Of a stretch of DNA of 50,201 nt, positions 31,201 through 42,408 are shown one piece after another. A model generated the notes under the pieces. The model ran no database searches. It saw only the letters and a list, made by a program, of their open reading frames with translations, and had not been told where the DNA came from. This stretch comes from Bremia lactucae (lineage: Eukaryota; Oomycota; Peronosporomycetes; Peronosporales; Peronosporaceae): the NCBI RefSeq assembly GCF_004359215.1, contig NC_090614.1, forward strand, positions 3,785,094 through 3,835,294, in the 5' to 3' direction. How positions within the stretch are numbered: position 1 is the stretch's first letter; each line of letters starts with the position of its first letter. A program made the translations under genes and the position numbers.

Positions 31201-32345
31201 ACAATACTTGGTGCCAGGTTCGAGGTCTATCTCGTGTCCGATTCCCCTATCTGCTGGTTGGCGGCTCGGCACTTCCTCTGGGAACACATCGCGATGTTTC
31301 CACAGAACCTCAAAGAACGGACTGTCTCTCAAGGCAATTCCAGCCTTGAACAGCGAGTCGCTTCTTTTTGTCCGTTTCTAGGACGCTCTCGTCCATTGTG
31401 GGCGACGAGCAACAGTCTACCAAGTTCTTTTCTAGGGCTAGTGCGACTATTTCGTGGATCTTTCCTTCCTTTAATTCGGCATGGAACAGATCCTACGACA
31501 TCTCCGGGAGATTACCTATCGTCTCAAAAGATTTAAAGACTTGCCAGAGCACCTCAACTGACGATGTCTCCGCAATTGTGCCTTTGACAGCCTTGAACAC
31601 CTCATTCGAAGGCCCGTCCTCTTTACTAGAAAAGATCGAAAGGTCACTCGTTTAGACGTTCATTTGATTTTCATGATCTGTCGGGTACTCGTTGCTCGAG
31701 TCACGACGACCTTAGACTGGGAAGCGGGTGCCGTTGCTTTCCTGGATAAGCACCCTTCCAATCGCACCAGACTCTAGGCACTGTGCCGGTTCATGCGATG
31801 CTTGACTTCTTGTCAGATCGCCGTCAACTGCCACAGTTTTTTTACTCTTTGCAGGACTATGGAACACATGACTACTTGCCATTGCTCTTTTCACTACTCC
31901 AGTCTCCACGAGCTGGGTAGGAATTGGTGACGTTTGACATCCCGTCAACGCACCACAACTGTGTTTGACACGAGATCAGTTGCATACGCCTCTCGCAGGA
32001 GCACATCCTTTCCGGTGTCCTGCGCAGAGTTCGCAACTGTGCGTGTACGCCAGTCTATCCATGGTTGGTGCTTTGCCAACCATAGCATGCTTAGGATGAG
32101 GTCATACGGACTCTTTATACGTAGCACTGTGAACTTCTCTTTACAAGAAAAGTCACTAAAGCTGAAGGCGAGTTACACCTCAACTCCCTCAGACTCAACA
32201 AGCGCGCCGTTCGCTAAACGAACGGTCGCCTCTTCTCGCTTGCCAACCTGGAAAAGCGAATTTTAACAATCGCCGGTTTCTTTCTTTGAGCCGCAAGGTT
32301 TACAAAATTTTGTGATGCACCCGAATCCACTCGGAGGGTCAACCT
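31200..32345 (-). pseudogene. Family II protease and linker, broken
   Basis: On minus, 32345-31945 encodes the protease (RVDSGASQNFVN catalytic motif, SPYDLILSMLWLAKHQPWID), with one copy of the EAYATD..SNT unit that is triplicated in the other element. The linker to RT follows, with stops. Confidence 0.78.
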
Positions 32346-32369
32346 GGTCATAACCTCGTACTCTCTCCG

Positions 32370-32600
32370 TACTCTCTTTTCTTAAAGGTCGAAGGCAAGA
32401 ACCAGCGTGCGAGACGCATGAGTTCTGCATCGACCACTGAGGGGTCGGGAAAGGCAGGAGCGCAGTTGGGGGCGGGGTGCCCTACTGACGCGGACTCTGA
32501 AGAGACCTTTAAGTTCAGAGTTGTTGAACAAATGGGTAGCATAGTCCCTAAGGTCTCGCAATTTCGGGCCTCAACCCTGCTGGTCTATAGCGAACATCCT
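32370..32600 (+). pseudogene. Inverted 230-bp piece of family II gag-protease junction
   Basis: On plus this reads SSASTTEGSGKAGAQ and then ends TCAACCCTGCTGGTCTATAGC. The matching sequence in the first family II element (about 14680-14470) is on minus, between zinc knuckle and protease. Here both flanks are still on minus, so only this piece is flipped in place. Confidence 0.78.
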
Positions 32601-32760
32601 CTTGCTGGGTGCCCCAGCAGAAACCCTGGCATGGCAGCGAGCCATCCTATGGCTGCACTTGCCGCATCTATAGCAGAGAATGTCTGTATTGCCCAACTCC
32701 ATGGGAGCGGCATCTGACCTCTCGGTCGACGGCTTATGCCAAGCTGTCGCCAAGGCACTG
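32600..32760 (-). pseudogene. Family II gag zinc knuckle
   Basis: On minus: PMELGNTDILCYRCGKCSH then RMARCHARV, an intact CCHC knuckle (CX2CX4HX4C), equivalent to the knuckle near 14750 in the first copy. Confidence 0.8.
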
Positions 32761-32769
32761 TTGCAGGAT

Positions 32770-33255
32770 ATTCAGTTGTCGGTCCGTTAGTTCTGATGAA
32801 CGAGCAGGAGCGGCGTGATGAGAAGAACTAGGGGGTACAGAACCACCCATGATTTTTATCATACGCAACCGAGCCAAGTTAAGTCGCTGCAACCGTTGTT
32901 TCGCCACGCCGGATGTGGCTGAAAGCGGCGCAGTAATTTCGCTTTATAATGGTCAGTTGATTCACTTCAATGGAACACGACCGGGATCGGAAAAACACGA
33001 CCAAGTAATTTCTCCTGAGCCTCCCATGAACAAAATATGCCATAATAGTTATGTGAATCGAAAGTAGCGCGCTATAGGATCGACGCACTCGTTTTATCCG
33101 AACAAGGCCACTCAGATGGGGGTGGCATTGGTGATATGCCACCAGTTAAATAGCCGCGATCAATACGACTAGCTTGTGACACCGACTGGACACCTTCACG
33201 CGCCGGCGGTAGAGCTTTACGCTTAAGCTTTTCTGCGTCAGATTTATTGGGAATG
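32770..33255 (-). pseudogene. Scrap of aORF-II (antisense additional gene)
   Basis: On minus this gives REGVQSVSQASRIDRGYLTG, matching RERAQSVSQSGRLERGNVTG at 9336-9395. With frameshifts it continues through sequence matching 9470-9750 (HSYYGVF..SW, the PIPVV block, MGG). It sits where gag would be expected and on the same strand as the neighbouring family II pol, whereas in an ordinary element it is antisense and at the other end. The locus is therefore rearranged. Confidence 0.75.
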
Positions 33256-33259
33256 ATGG

Positions 33260-34356
33260 GCATCGTCCGCTGTTCCTAGCGAGAGGTCGGTCTTTTCGCT
33301 CAGTGATCTTATGCACTGGTCGTGGGGCACTACACTCATAGGCGCAGTGGCCCGTCTTTTGACAACGGTTAAGTTTTTGCTATCGTTTGTAACTTGAAGA
33401 TCGAGGTTTCTAGCTCTACATATGAGAAATCCATGGATCTGGACCTCCGTTTTCTAGTCGTCTCGGTGGACGATATGCACCCGAGTGGACGAAAGCCTGT
33501 TTCAGGCTGAAGTCCTCCTGTTCTGCTATACAGATCGCTTGGTCGAGCTGCTCCAATTTTAGCCGGAGCAGGTGGATCTTAACAAGGCCGTCTTTGAGAC
33601 CTATCCTAAAAAAGTCACCTGTGTTTGTACAACTGACTAGGCATCGTGTATGTTGGGCATAAGCGTGTAGATTACGCTTGCCCCCCCCCTGCTTTAAAAT
33701 ACGGAGCTCGGCTCGAAACCTGAATTCGGCACGTGGTGGCTCAAATGTCTGTCTGAGCTGGGTCTTAAAATATCTCATACGACCTAAAGCCTAATGGGTT
33801 GATAACATGAGCCCCAAGGCCCATTTTTTGGCACGTCCGGCAAAGTTAGACATGCCAAATTTCACTTTCGTCGCATCATCACCGATATCGCGAGCTTTTA
33901 TGGAGTCGTCTAATTCGACGAACCATCTTAAAAGGGAGTCGCCTTCGACTGCGTTAAACTTAAAGATTTAGATCTTGGAGCTTTCGGGTCGACGCTGAAG
34001 CGTCGGCTCTTCAACAGCATTTACATGCTGCTGTCTTAACAGTTTTAATTGTTAAGCACCTTGTCTCTCAACACCTCCGCATGTTGAAATGCTTGCTGGT
34101 GAAGCAAGGCTACGTTTTTTCGGGCCCCGTCGAGGTCGCGTTGTCTGGGCTATAGCCGCATGCTGTTCATCTCTTCCCACAGTGTACAGCACGGCGCCAA
34201 CGGCTGGCCTGCCAACGGCTAAAATCGTTCGTTCGATTTAGTTGATCGCTCTTCTTTCAAGACCACTCAAATGAGTAAACCCTCCACCCGTTGCGGGATA
34301 GCCTTTCTTGAAGGGCTTGAAAGCTCCCTCGCTCCTTCTTCTTCCAACATGTCCAT
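33260..34356 (-). pseudogene. Family I-like gag, broken
   Basis: On minus it starts MDMLEEEGARELSSPSRK at 34356, 30 bases inside its primer-binding site. It soon meets a stop. Later pieces give GDSLLRWFVELDDSIKARD, FAGRAKKWALGL, TQLRQTFEPPRAEFRF and LDQAICIAEQEDFSLKQAF. It ends in a zinc-knuckle remnant (CQKTGHCAYEC) and PRPVHKITERKD. It then joins the aORF-II scrap near 33255. Confidence 0.8.
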
Positions 34357-34385
34357 GTTTGATGGAACGTGCTTAGGCCGTTAAA

Positions 34386-34405
34386 CGGACTACGCAGTGC
34401 TACCA
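34386..34405 (-). promoter_or_regulatory. Primer-binding site
   Basis: On minus this reads TGGTAGCACTGCGTAGTCCG, two bases after the LTR end, so the primer tRNA fragment would end ..GTGCTACCA. The version at 50068-50087 differs at two positions. Confidence 0.6.
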
Positions 34406-34407
34406 GG

Positions 34408-34540
34408 TGTAACGGGGCACCCTATGCCAGTACGTAAGACAGTACTAGTCATCCTACACTGATTACAGTAAAGGTGAACGCCTTAACTACTGCGCGTTTA
34501 CGAAGTGCAGACGGCCGTAAGCAGTACACACTTTAGCAAA
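34408..34540 (-). repeat. 5' LTR fragment, subtype E
   Basis: The plus sequence TGTAACGGGGCACC..AGTACTAGTCAT..GATTACAGTAAAGGTGAACG resembles the reverse complement of the end of the LTR at 38398. It is the inner part of a 5' LTR for the gag on minus and is cut near 34540, where pol in the opposite direction begins. Confidence 0.6.
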
Positions 34541-36900
34541 TAATGGCGAGATGGTGTCTTTCTTCGTGTAGTTCCTTCTTCGTGAAATATAAACCAGGAC
34601 GACTTAATCTCGTTGCTGATGCGATTTCGCGTCAGTCCCTTTTTGAGCCAGCTGCGCAAATCAATAGTGAGCATAAGGCCACTGCTGCAATAATAAGTAC
34701 TCCGTCGTCAGCATTTCTCGACGACGTTAGAAGAGCTTATCAAGAAGATTAGGTTCTTAAGGGAGTGATGTATTACCTTAAGAATCCATCTCAACATTCG
34801 TTAAAAGGATTGTCGGGATTGTATCGATCCTCAACAGATCGGTATATAACACGCAATGACTCATTGAATAATTAAGCCATTGCTGGCGACAAACCTCGTG
34901 TCATCATCCCTACCCATAATAACTTGCGATTACGCATCATATATGAGTACCACGATGCACCAATAGGCGGTCATTGGGGACGTTGAGAAGACTTATCTCA
35001 CGATAAGTCGTGACTTCTACTGGCCGTGCCAGTATGAGTTCATCCGCAAGTACATACGTGGTTGCAAAGTCTGTCAACGAGTAAAGTCCAGTGCTTTATC
35101 CCGTGCTCTTTACAACCTCTGCCTGTTCCAGCAGAGTGTTGGCTGTCCGTATCTATTAACTTCGTCTTCAGATTCTCCGAAGAAACCCACAAGAATAATG
35201 GTATTCTTGTTTTTGGTGATCGTTTTAGCAAGATGTACATCTTGCTGCCGTCCCGGAGTCGACCACAGCCAAAGGCTGTGCTCGTGTCTTTGTTGACACG
35301 ATATTTCGATTCCATGGGTTACGCCTGGAACTGGCCTCAGATCGAGACCCTAAAAGCACGGTGGATTCTTGGCAAACTGCGATTAAATCACTTGGAACAC
35401 AGTTAGAAATGTCTACTTTTTGATCATCCTGAAACAGATGGTCGGACGGAGCGTGCAAACCGTATTCTCGAAGAGATACTTTGCGGATACGTCCACTCTT
35501 TCAAGAGTTGGAGCGAGTTCTTGCCAATTGTAATTTGCCATCAACAATTCAGTGCATGTTTCTGCAAAGCATCCACTGTGTTTCGTGAATGACATACGCC
35601 ACCCACATATACCTACCCTATTTGAGAGTAACTCCTATTTAAGGGGGGGGAGCTCGCTCGAACATAGAACCATCTAGCTCTTGCTCATCACACATGAGCC
35701 CATGGTCAATGCGAAGGATACAAATGCTGAGCTAACTAAGATTGGAGTGGACAAACTCAGTGATAACAAGAATGATATTACTGACTCAGACAACGACGCG
35801 AAAGACTCAGCATAAAAAAACAATTATATTAATGAGAACGATGATACTCTCAATATTAAATAAATAAATATCTTTGCAGTGCGAGCCGACCGCACCGAAA
35901 ATAAAGATAAAACCGAGTCAGCAGGTGTTTCCGATTGGTGATTTCCTGTTGGCTAGAGAAGCAGGTCCGTTTCGTACAGGGTTCCGTCGCTGATACGGTG
36001 GACCGACAGAATCGGAACTCTGACAAAAATGAAAGAGCAAACATACTTTGATTTAAAATTAATGACCTAGTCCCACTGTCCACGGTAAACCTACGAGGCA
36101 CGTAGTGACGAATGTAGGCAGTAATAAATTACTACCCATGTATATCGGCCAGTTTCGTGTACTAAATCGTCAAGTCAATTCGTACACGATCGAGCTGCCT
36201 CGTAGAATGCGTACGCATCCAACGTTTATGTTGGGCATATCTGCCCGGACCATCAGAACAAGGCTTCTCCCAATTTTAAATTACACCGGAAGGGTCAATG
36301 GCATCAGCCGAAGTTGGATAGACCGAGTTAAATACTTATCGTTTTGGAATAGAGTCTGATTCTCTTAAACCAGACAATTCATTATTTTCATAAAGGAAGA
36401 GATCTTCTGACGAGCTGCCAACAGCTCATTTTGAACGGACTGCTGTGTCCTTTCGTTCGCCAGTCCTTCAGTCGCAATTTGCGCTCAATTCTCTAATTGG
36501 TCACGAGGAACATTATCAAACGTAACCGCTAACTCGCGGCGACGGGATCTGTCGTGATCAAGATCCTCCCTAAAATATTAATGGGTGTGGTTCAAATCAC
36601 GATGTTTGGTCGGGCTCGTCAAACGAGACGAACCGATCTTTCCTCCCTCTATAAATCGATTGATGAATTATGCTGTGAGAAGCGCTTTCTTGTTTAGAGC
36701 TTCTTGAGCCACCGTGAGGCGCAGGGGGTTCGAACGAGCTATCTCACTCGTTGGCGAGGGTATGCACCCTCGCATGATAGTTGGGAACCTCGTTTCCATC
36801 TGATATAGGACATTTTAGGTCTCGATTGCAGTACGGCGAGACCCATCCTTCTCGACAAAAAGTCCATTGAAGAACGAGCGCTTCCCGCGCTCGTAAAAGG
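34541..36900 (+). pseudogene. Family I-like pol (RNase H end, integrase, GPY tail, chromodomain), broken
   Basis: On plus: RNase H end (KYKPGRLNLVADAISRQSLF; about 34570-34640), integrase zinc region (YEYHDAPIGGHWGR), core (LSVSINFVFRFSE, where the first catalytic Asp is Asn), then HPETDGRTERANRILEEIL with the Glu (about 35425-35480). The GPY tail (SNKLLPMYIGQFRVL, YTIELPRRMRTHPTF; 36110-36230) and a chromodomain (KRFLV, TSYLTRWRGYAPSHDSWEP; about 36680-36800) follow. Gag, protease and RT are missing on this side. Many stops. Confidence 0.82.
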
Positions 36901-37705
36901 ATTGGAGGGTTTCAATCCCTTGACGCATCTCGTAAGAGACGAGCGTGGGGATCTTCAAAGGAATATGCTTCCTTGGGGACAAGACGTGCACCCTTAAAAC
37001 AGCATATGCATGAGTCCCTCAAGATAGGCAAGGAATCTCTGCCTCTCTAGATAAACCATGCAGCTTATAGCGTGCACCGACAACATTTCGTTTCTCGAAC
37101 CGTTCACGAAAATCATTTTGCTTGTTAAGCCAAACGTCACGGCCTATGTTTTGTACATTCTGTACAAAGGCTGTCCAAGCTTGGAACAAAGTTTTGACAT
37201 CCTTTGCCCGATTGGAAGAGTATCACCGATGCCAGAAAAAGGTCTCGATGAAGAATGTCGTCTCATCATCACATGGCTTGTGAAGCGCATACTAACGTCA
37301 CCAGAGTGGTCATCGCTATAACGGAGTCATCTGTTGCTGATCCCCGCCAAAGAAGTCCGACGAGTCGAAAAACCTCGTCATCACCTCTCTGGTTGTCACG
37401 TTAAAACAAAAAGATTTGACGGATCAGCCCCGGCTGTTCCGGTGGCCTTTATAGTAGATTCTAAGGCGGACGATGCCGGTGACTTGGTCAAGTCACCTAC
37501 AATTGGTGTAGCAGTGACTTGTCTCCGTCACCTGCAATGTCATCAACAGATGGCATACCCCAGTCACCTCCAATGGGAGTAGGAGGTAACAAATCCCCCA
37601 CAGTAGAAGCATTAGCGTCTACTGAAACATTTGCCTTACTGACAGCTGCACTGATCCGTGCAGAGCGGCCTCACGGCCCACGCGCACAGACTTAGTCATC
37701 GCCAT
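36400..37705 (-). pseudogene. Antisense additional gene (aORF-I homologue) of the family I-like element
   Basis: On minus a possible start is ATG at 37705. The N-terminal part is low in complexity with frameshifts. The middle (about 37250-36880) reads TFFWHR, stop, YSSNRAKDVKTLFQAW, TAFVQNVQNIGRDVWLN, GARYKLHGLSREAEIPCL, then SYEMRQGIETLQSFYERG. These align with HRWFSG.., LMQAWSAFIRNVKDIGRE, GAKYKLHRLSREAGLPCL and SIEMRDAIDVLQTIYMRHG of the copy at 773-2572. The C-terminal part (about 36580-36380) is a coiled coil (REDLDHDRSRRRELA..) aligning with the first copy's. Its position relative to chromodomain and LTR is the same. Function unknown. Confidence 0.72.
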
Positions 37706-37886
37706 CTTGACTTTGGTAACAACCAATAAAGCAAATAAAATCAATATATTATAATTTTAAACAATAATGTGAATAAATTCAGTATTTTATTAAAAAACAT
37801 TAATGTAAATTACAAGGAAAGACATTTAAAATCTTTTCTGTCACCCTACATCAGTCACTATAGTGACTGTTAGTTAAGGGGAGTGA

Positions 37887-38398
37887 TGTAACGGAGTGTA
37901 CCGTTACATAAGTGTTATTTCCTATAAGAGGAATGACAATATTTTTTTCCTCTAAGAGGAAAAAATCATAGAAGTAAAAATTTATGTATTTTTTTAATTT
38001 TGACCCAACTGTTCCAATATCTCCAAATTGGATAATATTGATGCAATAAGACATTAGCTTTATTGATCGTTTGACTAAAGTCTAAATAAACTTTGCCAAT
38101 CGTTTCAAGACGCGATTGTGCGGTGCGCATGGAGGCACCATACTAAGTTAGATGTAAATATCATAAGTTCAGTAGTAGATAGAAGATCGTTACATAGGAA
38201 ACTTAATATGTTATACAGTTTTACTTTTCTCTAATTAGGATATTTTAATCTACCTTTGATAGCTTAATACCCTTAGCTACTTGAAAACCTTCCTCTGTAC
38301 CCCTGTGTACGTGAAGTTTCGAGGCACGTAACCTTCACTGTAACCAGTGAGAAGGTCAACTAGTACGTACCAGTACAAGTGAAAGGTTTCTCGTTACA
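37887..38398 (+). repeat. 3' LTR, subtype E
   Basis: This 512-base repeat starts TGTAACGGAG and ends TCTCGTTACA, preceded by the purine tract AAGGGGAGTGA (37876-37886). It is colinear with the solo LTR at 27856-28349. An 11-bp hairpin (TTTTTTCCTCT/AGAGGAAAAAA) lies near its start. Confidence 0.82.
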
Positions 38399-38399
38399 T

Positions 38400-38470
38400 T
38401 GAGGGTGCCCGTTACATGAATATTTTTTATAAGAGAAATAACTAATATAACTTCTTTTAATAGAAGATCA
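38400..38470 (+). repeat. LTR start fragment, subtype E
   Basis: CCCGTTACATGAATATTTTTT and ATAAGAGAAATAAC resemble the first 60 bases of the LTRs at 27856 and 37887. It begins immediately after the complete LTR, suggesting nested or tandem insertion. Confidence 0.45.
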
Positions 38471-39239
38471 AAAATTATTACTGTACCTCATTTCGGTTAA
38501 CGGCACCGACCATTTTTGAAATTCATGATTAAATGATTTTTATTTGCCGCCCAAAACTTATAATATAAAGTGCACAATAAAAACAGCTTTGATATTACGA
38601 CATCATGGCGCCACCGAGCTGCAACGTAAGACGCTCTTAAGGGTGTCGCAGAAACTCCACTGCACAGCTCCCACCTTTCCAAAAGGAAAGGGGCGAAAGC
38701 CCCTGTTTCATGCTATCTTCTTCTCTGATATCTACATAAGCCCCGAAGACTGGAGCAGTCAACCACCCTTTTCGATACAAACGGACCGCTAGGTTTTGCG
38801 AATTCCGCAAAGTGGCCAAATTTTGCGACGCGAGCGCCAAATGCAGACACCGCAGCCCCTCTTATATATCACATTCGGTATACGCACTGAGTAGGACGCG
38901 GCCCCTTTGTCACGAAACCCTACTCGCCACATGGTCGCTTGCGACTTACCAAAAACCGAGTCCCGTGGCATGATTTCAATGCTCTTGACCGTGCACTTGG
39001 TCAAGTCGATTTCGCCGCACTATCGGCCGTACTATTCTTCAAAACTCGTCATCTTGGCGCTCGTGAGCACCACATATTGAACCTTTTAGCCTTTCCAAAG
39101 CCCTTCTTAAAAATAAAGCCTGCTTTGATCTCACAACCTTGTGGCACGGCTGCAGCACGATTCATTACGGTCTCCGCGGGATTGTAAAGTTATTTCCTAG
39201 AAATGATTCAGTTAGAAATGTGCACTTCGTCTTTGGGTA
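38471..39239. other. No gene recognised
   Basis: Several overlapping short frames on both strands (38544-39187), none with a recognisable motif. Possibly a decayed gene, not assignable. Confidence 0.35.
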
Positions 39240-39791
39240 GCAGATGAACATTCGTTAATCGGAGTTACCCTAAAAAATTCAATTAATAATTCTACTCAAA
39301 CATTTCCAATATTACCAAATACGGTAATATAGAACTAATAGGTCCAACAAACTCAGTGACTCGCACAAGCACGTAGAGCTTAATAAATCCTAGTTCAAGG
39401 AATTTAGGGGCTCGTTGAACCATGTAGCAACTAGTACCCGAGAGTATATACCTTGAAAAGGTTACTTTCTCTCGTAGATCAATGCACCAAGCCTTTAGAC
39501 ATTTTAATATAAAATGCCGATTTTATTTAATAATTTAAATTTAAAACCTTACTTTATTTTATTTAAATTATATTACGGCCACCAGATCTATATCTGGTAG
39601 CTTTCACATATTGTACCCATACTAATAGGATTTCTTAGATGAGATTTATACTTAATGGGGTTTTAGTGATCTACTATTTTGAGTAGAACAAGAGAGTATT
39701 TTACTGATAAAGCAAATGTACCATAAAAATGGTTCACCAACGATAACTGCCTCATTACTGAAGCAGTACCAGCGAAAGGTGCCCCGTTACA
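39240..39791 (+). repeat. Probable diverged solo LTR, subtype E-like
   Basis: The end AGCGAAAGGTGCCCCGTTACA resembles the ends of the gypsy LTRs here, and an inner block (TTCCAATATTACCAAATACGG) resembles the subtype E interior. The left boundary is uncertain. Confidence 0.4.
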
Positions 39792-40300
39792 GTACCTAAA
39801 TGGAACGGGTAGTCGCAACACATTGTTCTATTACGTACAAGACAAATAAGAAGGAATAAGATAGTAATTATATTTAAAAATAATATTGTCAATATTATCA
39901 CATAAGATAATTTTGTAAGAATACGTGACAGTTCACTTAATGGTGATATAGTGTTATGGGGCACACTTCGGTTGGTGAACCGTTGTTGTGGTACATTTTC
40001 TTTATGGGTCAAATACCCTTTTCATCTATTTAGAATAGTCAATCACTAATTTCCGATTTAGTATGGGTAACATGTGTTGTGGCCAGCTGATATTAATCGG
40101 GTGGCCGAAATCTATATTAAAATAGGTATGGGTAAAGTTTAAGCTTCAATTATAAAGTTCCCCCATAAAACAGGGATTTCCAGCAGGTCGATCGGCGTTG
40201 TAGAAAGTGAGTCGGTGTGTCGCGAGCCCATGCACCGTCGAGACCTGATAGTCTGTTAGGCTGCCGATGCGAACAACGAGACATGGGATCCTGATATATA
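39792..40300. other. AT-rich spacer
   Basis: No gene or clear repeat. Scattered CGTTA-like ends hint at more LTR debris. Confidence 0.35.
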
Positions 40301-41840
40301 AGGTCAAACTGTCAGCTGTTCACCTCCGCCTTCGCGGTAATGACGCTTAGTGACTACCACCAAAGGTTTATTGAAATTCTTTTTGCAGTGTTTATATGCC
40401 AACCTTTTATGCTTTTTTTCGAACATAAAGCCGTAAACACTCGAGAGAGCGTCGATATTAGCCCAACTTCGCACAGGTGCTGACAGTAAGAGTCCCGTGG
40501 GGCTCCTGACTTTACCTCCAGCTGAGGGATATCTCTTTTGAATTTCTAGTGGATCTCTGAGCTCTCCTGCATCAGGCAAATAAACACTATCTAGCACGTT
40601 TCAAACTCAGCAAGGCTCTCTATAATTTCTCACAGCGCGATGACGCGCGACTTAAGCTTGTGAAATGGCGGGGGCTGTCGAAGCGTGAGAATTCCTACCG
40701 CGCTGAGCCGAGACTATGCGTCTAGAAGTAGCGATGCCAGTAGGACTATCGCTCACCGACGTAATTTTATCTGTGAATGTGTTGGAGAAAAACAATGGAC
40801 CCGTGAAAACGTTTTCAGATTGCCCTGTCCGCCTGATGTCAAAAACACATCTCCTAGGGCCCTCTGCTTCCCGAATTAAAAGCTGCGGAGGCAGCACTGC
40901 GGCGTCGGGGCCTAAAACCCAGGGAATTTTCGCGCATGAGAATGTCCTCTCAATGGCTATCGAACACCCGTCCAAATTGATCCTCATTTTTACGTGGAGG
41001 AACGATATTCTACAAATGCAAGACTCAGGTTATCGAAAATGCAACATGCTCTTCCTAATTTAGTTCTCTTCCGGCAACTCTATTTGCATAGCCCTAGTAT
41101 AGACCACATGACCCTTTCCACCAGCTCTTGGCAGTCTCTTTCAACCGGCTTAAATTCGACGGATTACGGCGCTCGATCAGGGAGGACTACCACGGTTGCG
41201 GTGTCAGATGGGTCTCTAGTTCAAATTCGAGCCCGAGCATTTTTTGCTGAGACTTTAAAGTCATTGAGGAATCGCGTGAGATAATTGTGAACCGCACGCC
41301 TTGCGTCTGCTCATGCGTCGCCCACATGATTTATTTACACCCTCTTGTATGAGTCCTCTCTGCGCAATAAACAATTGCAGCGCGTGCTTCTGCCACTGCG
41401 TTCTTACTGATATTTTGTGAAGGCTAACCCAACTCTACCTGCACGTCGTGGTGCGTACAGTAGGTCAGAGTTGACCTTTTAACGAATGGGTTCAGCCTCG
41501 GTAGAATGACTGTGTATGAACTGCTTCTGTCGAAGCAGGAATTGTTGATTGGCCCAAGATGGGATCTCAAAGACTGCCGCCGTGAACGATACCAATGGCA
41601 AAACAATAGTATTCAGAATGATGACGCAATGAGCCAGCTAAAACTTGCTCCTATCATTGGTGAAAAGTCGGCCACACTAGTCGCGACGTCCGTTACTGTA
41701 AGGACACGATGCCGCACATTACGTAGTCGAAGTGCCGAATTTGCATTGGTCATCTCTTCGGTGCCGACGTGATATCCTAAATATCGTGTAATCTCGTTGA
41801 GACCAACAATGCAAATTCCAGCATAGTGGGTTTTAATGGT
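40300..41840 (-). pseudogene. Probable non-LTR (LINE) retrotransposon relic
   Basis: On minus, 41830-41640 reads ITRYLGYHVGTEEMTNANSA, ALRLRNVRHRVLT and VTDVATSVAD. After a frameshift, 41635-41425 reads VIILNTIVLPLVSFTAAVFE, IPSWANQQFLLRQKQFIHSH, then KVNSDLLYAPRRAGRVGL. This spacing (YLG, then LN-IVLP, W-----LQKQFLW, then P-GG-GL) is that of the post-palm and thumb region of LINE reverse transcriptases. The minus strand to about 40300 has further frames (KVSAKNARARI, SDTATVVVLPDRAP) fitting a C-terminal extension. No catalytic FADD region or poly(A) tail is seen. Identification is by pattern only. Confidence 0.5.
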
Positions 41841-41963
41841 CGCGTGTTAAAGATTATGAGCTGTATTTTTTCGGGCGGCACTCGCAAACCCCAAGATGTT
41901 GCCAAATCGGATAATCAAATCCTTGGCTGGCCTGGGTTGACTTGCGTGGTGCAAGAGCGACGT

Positions 41964-42408
41964 TGTAACGGGGCACTACGACTTGTTCTGTTTCAGTACA
42001 AGTCCACTTCGCACTGCTTCAGTTGCGGTGGTGCCTTACGTTATTTCACGTACACTCGTACGTGCAGAGGAAGACTTCTCTTAAGGCAACTAGCTTTAAG
42101 AGGGTAAAATAAAAACTGTATTAATATAATTAAGTGTCTCTTGTTCTATCTTTGTAAATGCTAACTTAATTATAATCTAATACTAAACATATAACTGAAT
42201 TCTTATCTCTATCTTATCTGTAACTCTCTCTTTCATTACTCCTACAGCTGATTAGTCTGCGGAATAAAATGGTATAATACCTATTTATGGATAAAAATTC
42301 TGAATATTACTATATAAAGTAATATCCTGTAAATATTATCTACCTTTTAGATAATATATTAATTAACAACCTTTAAGTATCAATTTCATGAAACGATACA
42401 CCGTTACA
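41964..42408 (-). repeat. Solo LTR, family I
   Basis: It starts TGTAACGGGGC and ends CACCGTTACA, 445 bases, colinear with 226-680 and 7744-8194. The start hairpin has one change in the left arm. No internal region of this family adjoins it. The flanks GACGT and GGAGT are not a clean target duplication. Confidence 0.85.

Larger units (their letters stand above)
28779..32760 (-). mobile_element. Family II chromovirus internal region, second copy
   Basis: On minus from 32760: zinc knuckle, an inverted 230-base piece, protease, linker, RT, RNase H and integrase, ending within the integrase core near 28800. It lacks the GPY tail, chromodomain and correctly oriented LTRs. Proteins closely follow the 8195-15295 copy. 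Confidence 0.83.

Noticed and set aside
41506..41772. 88-codon plus frame
   Set aside because: The minus strand here carries the LINE-like reverse transcriptase pattern; the plus frame is its shadow.
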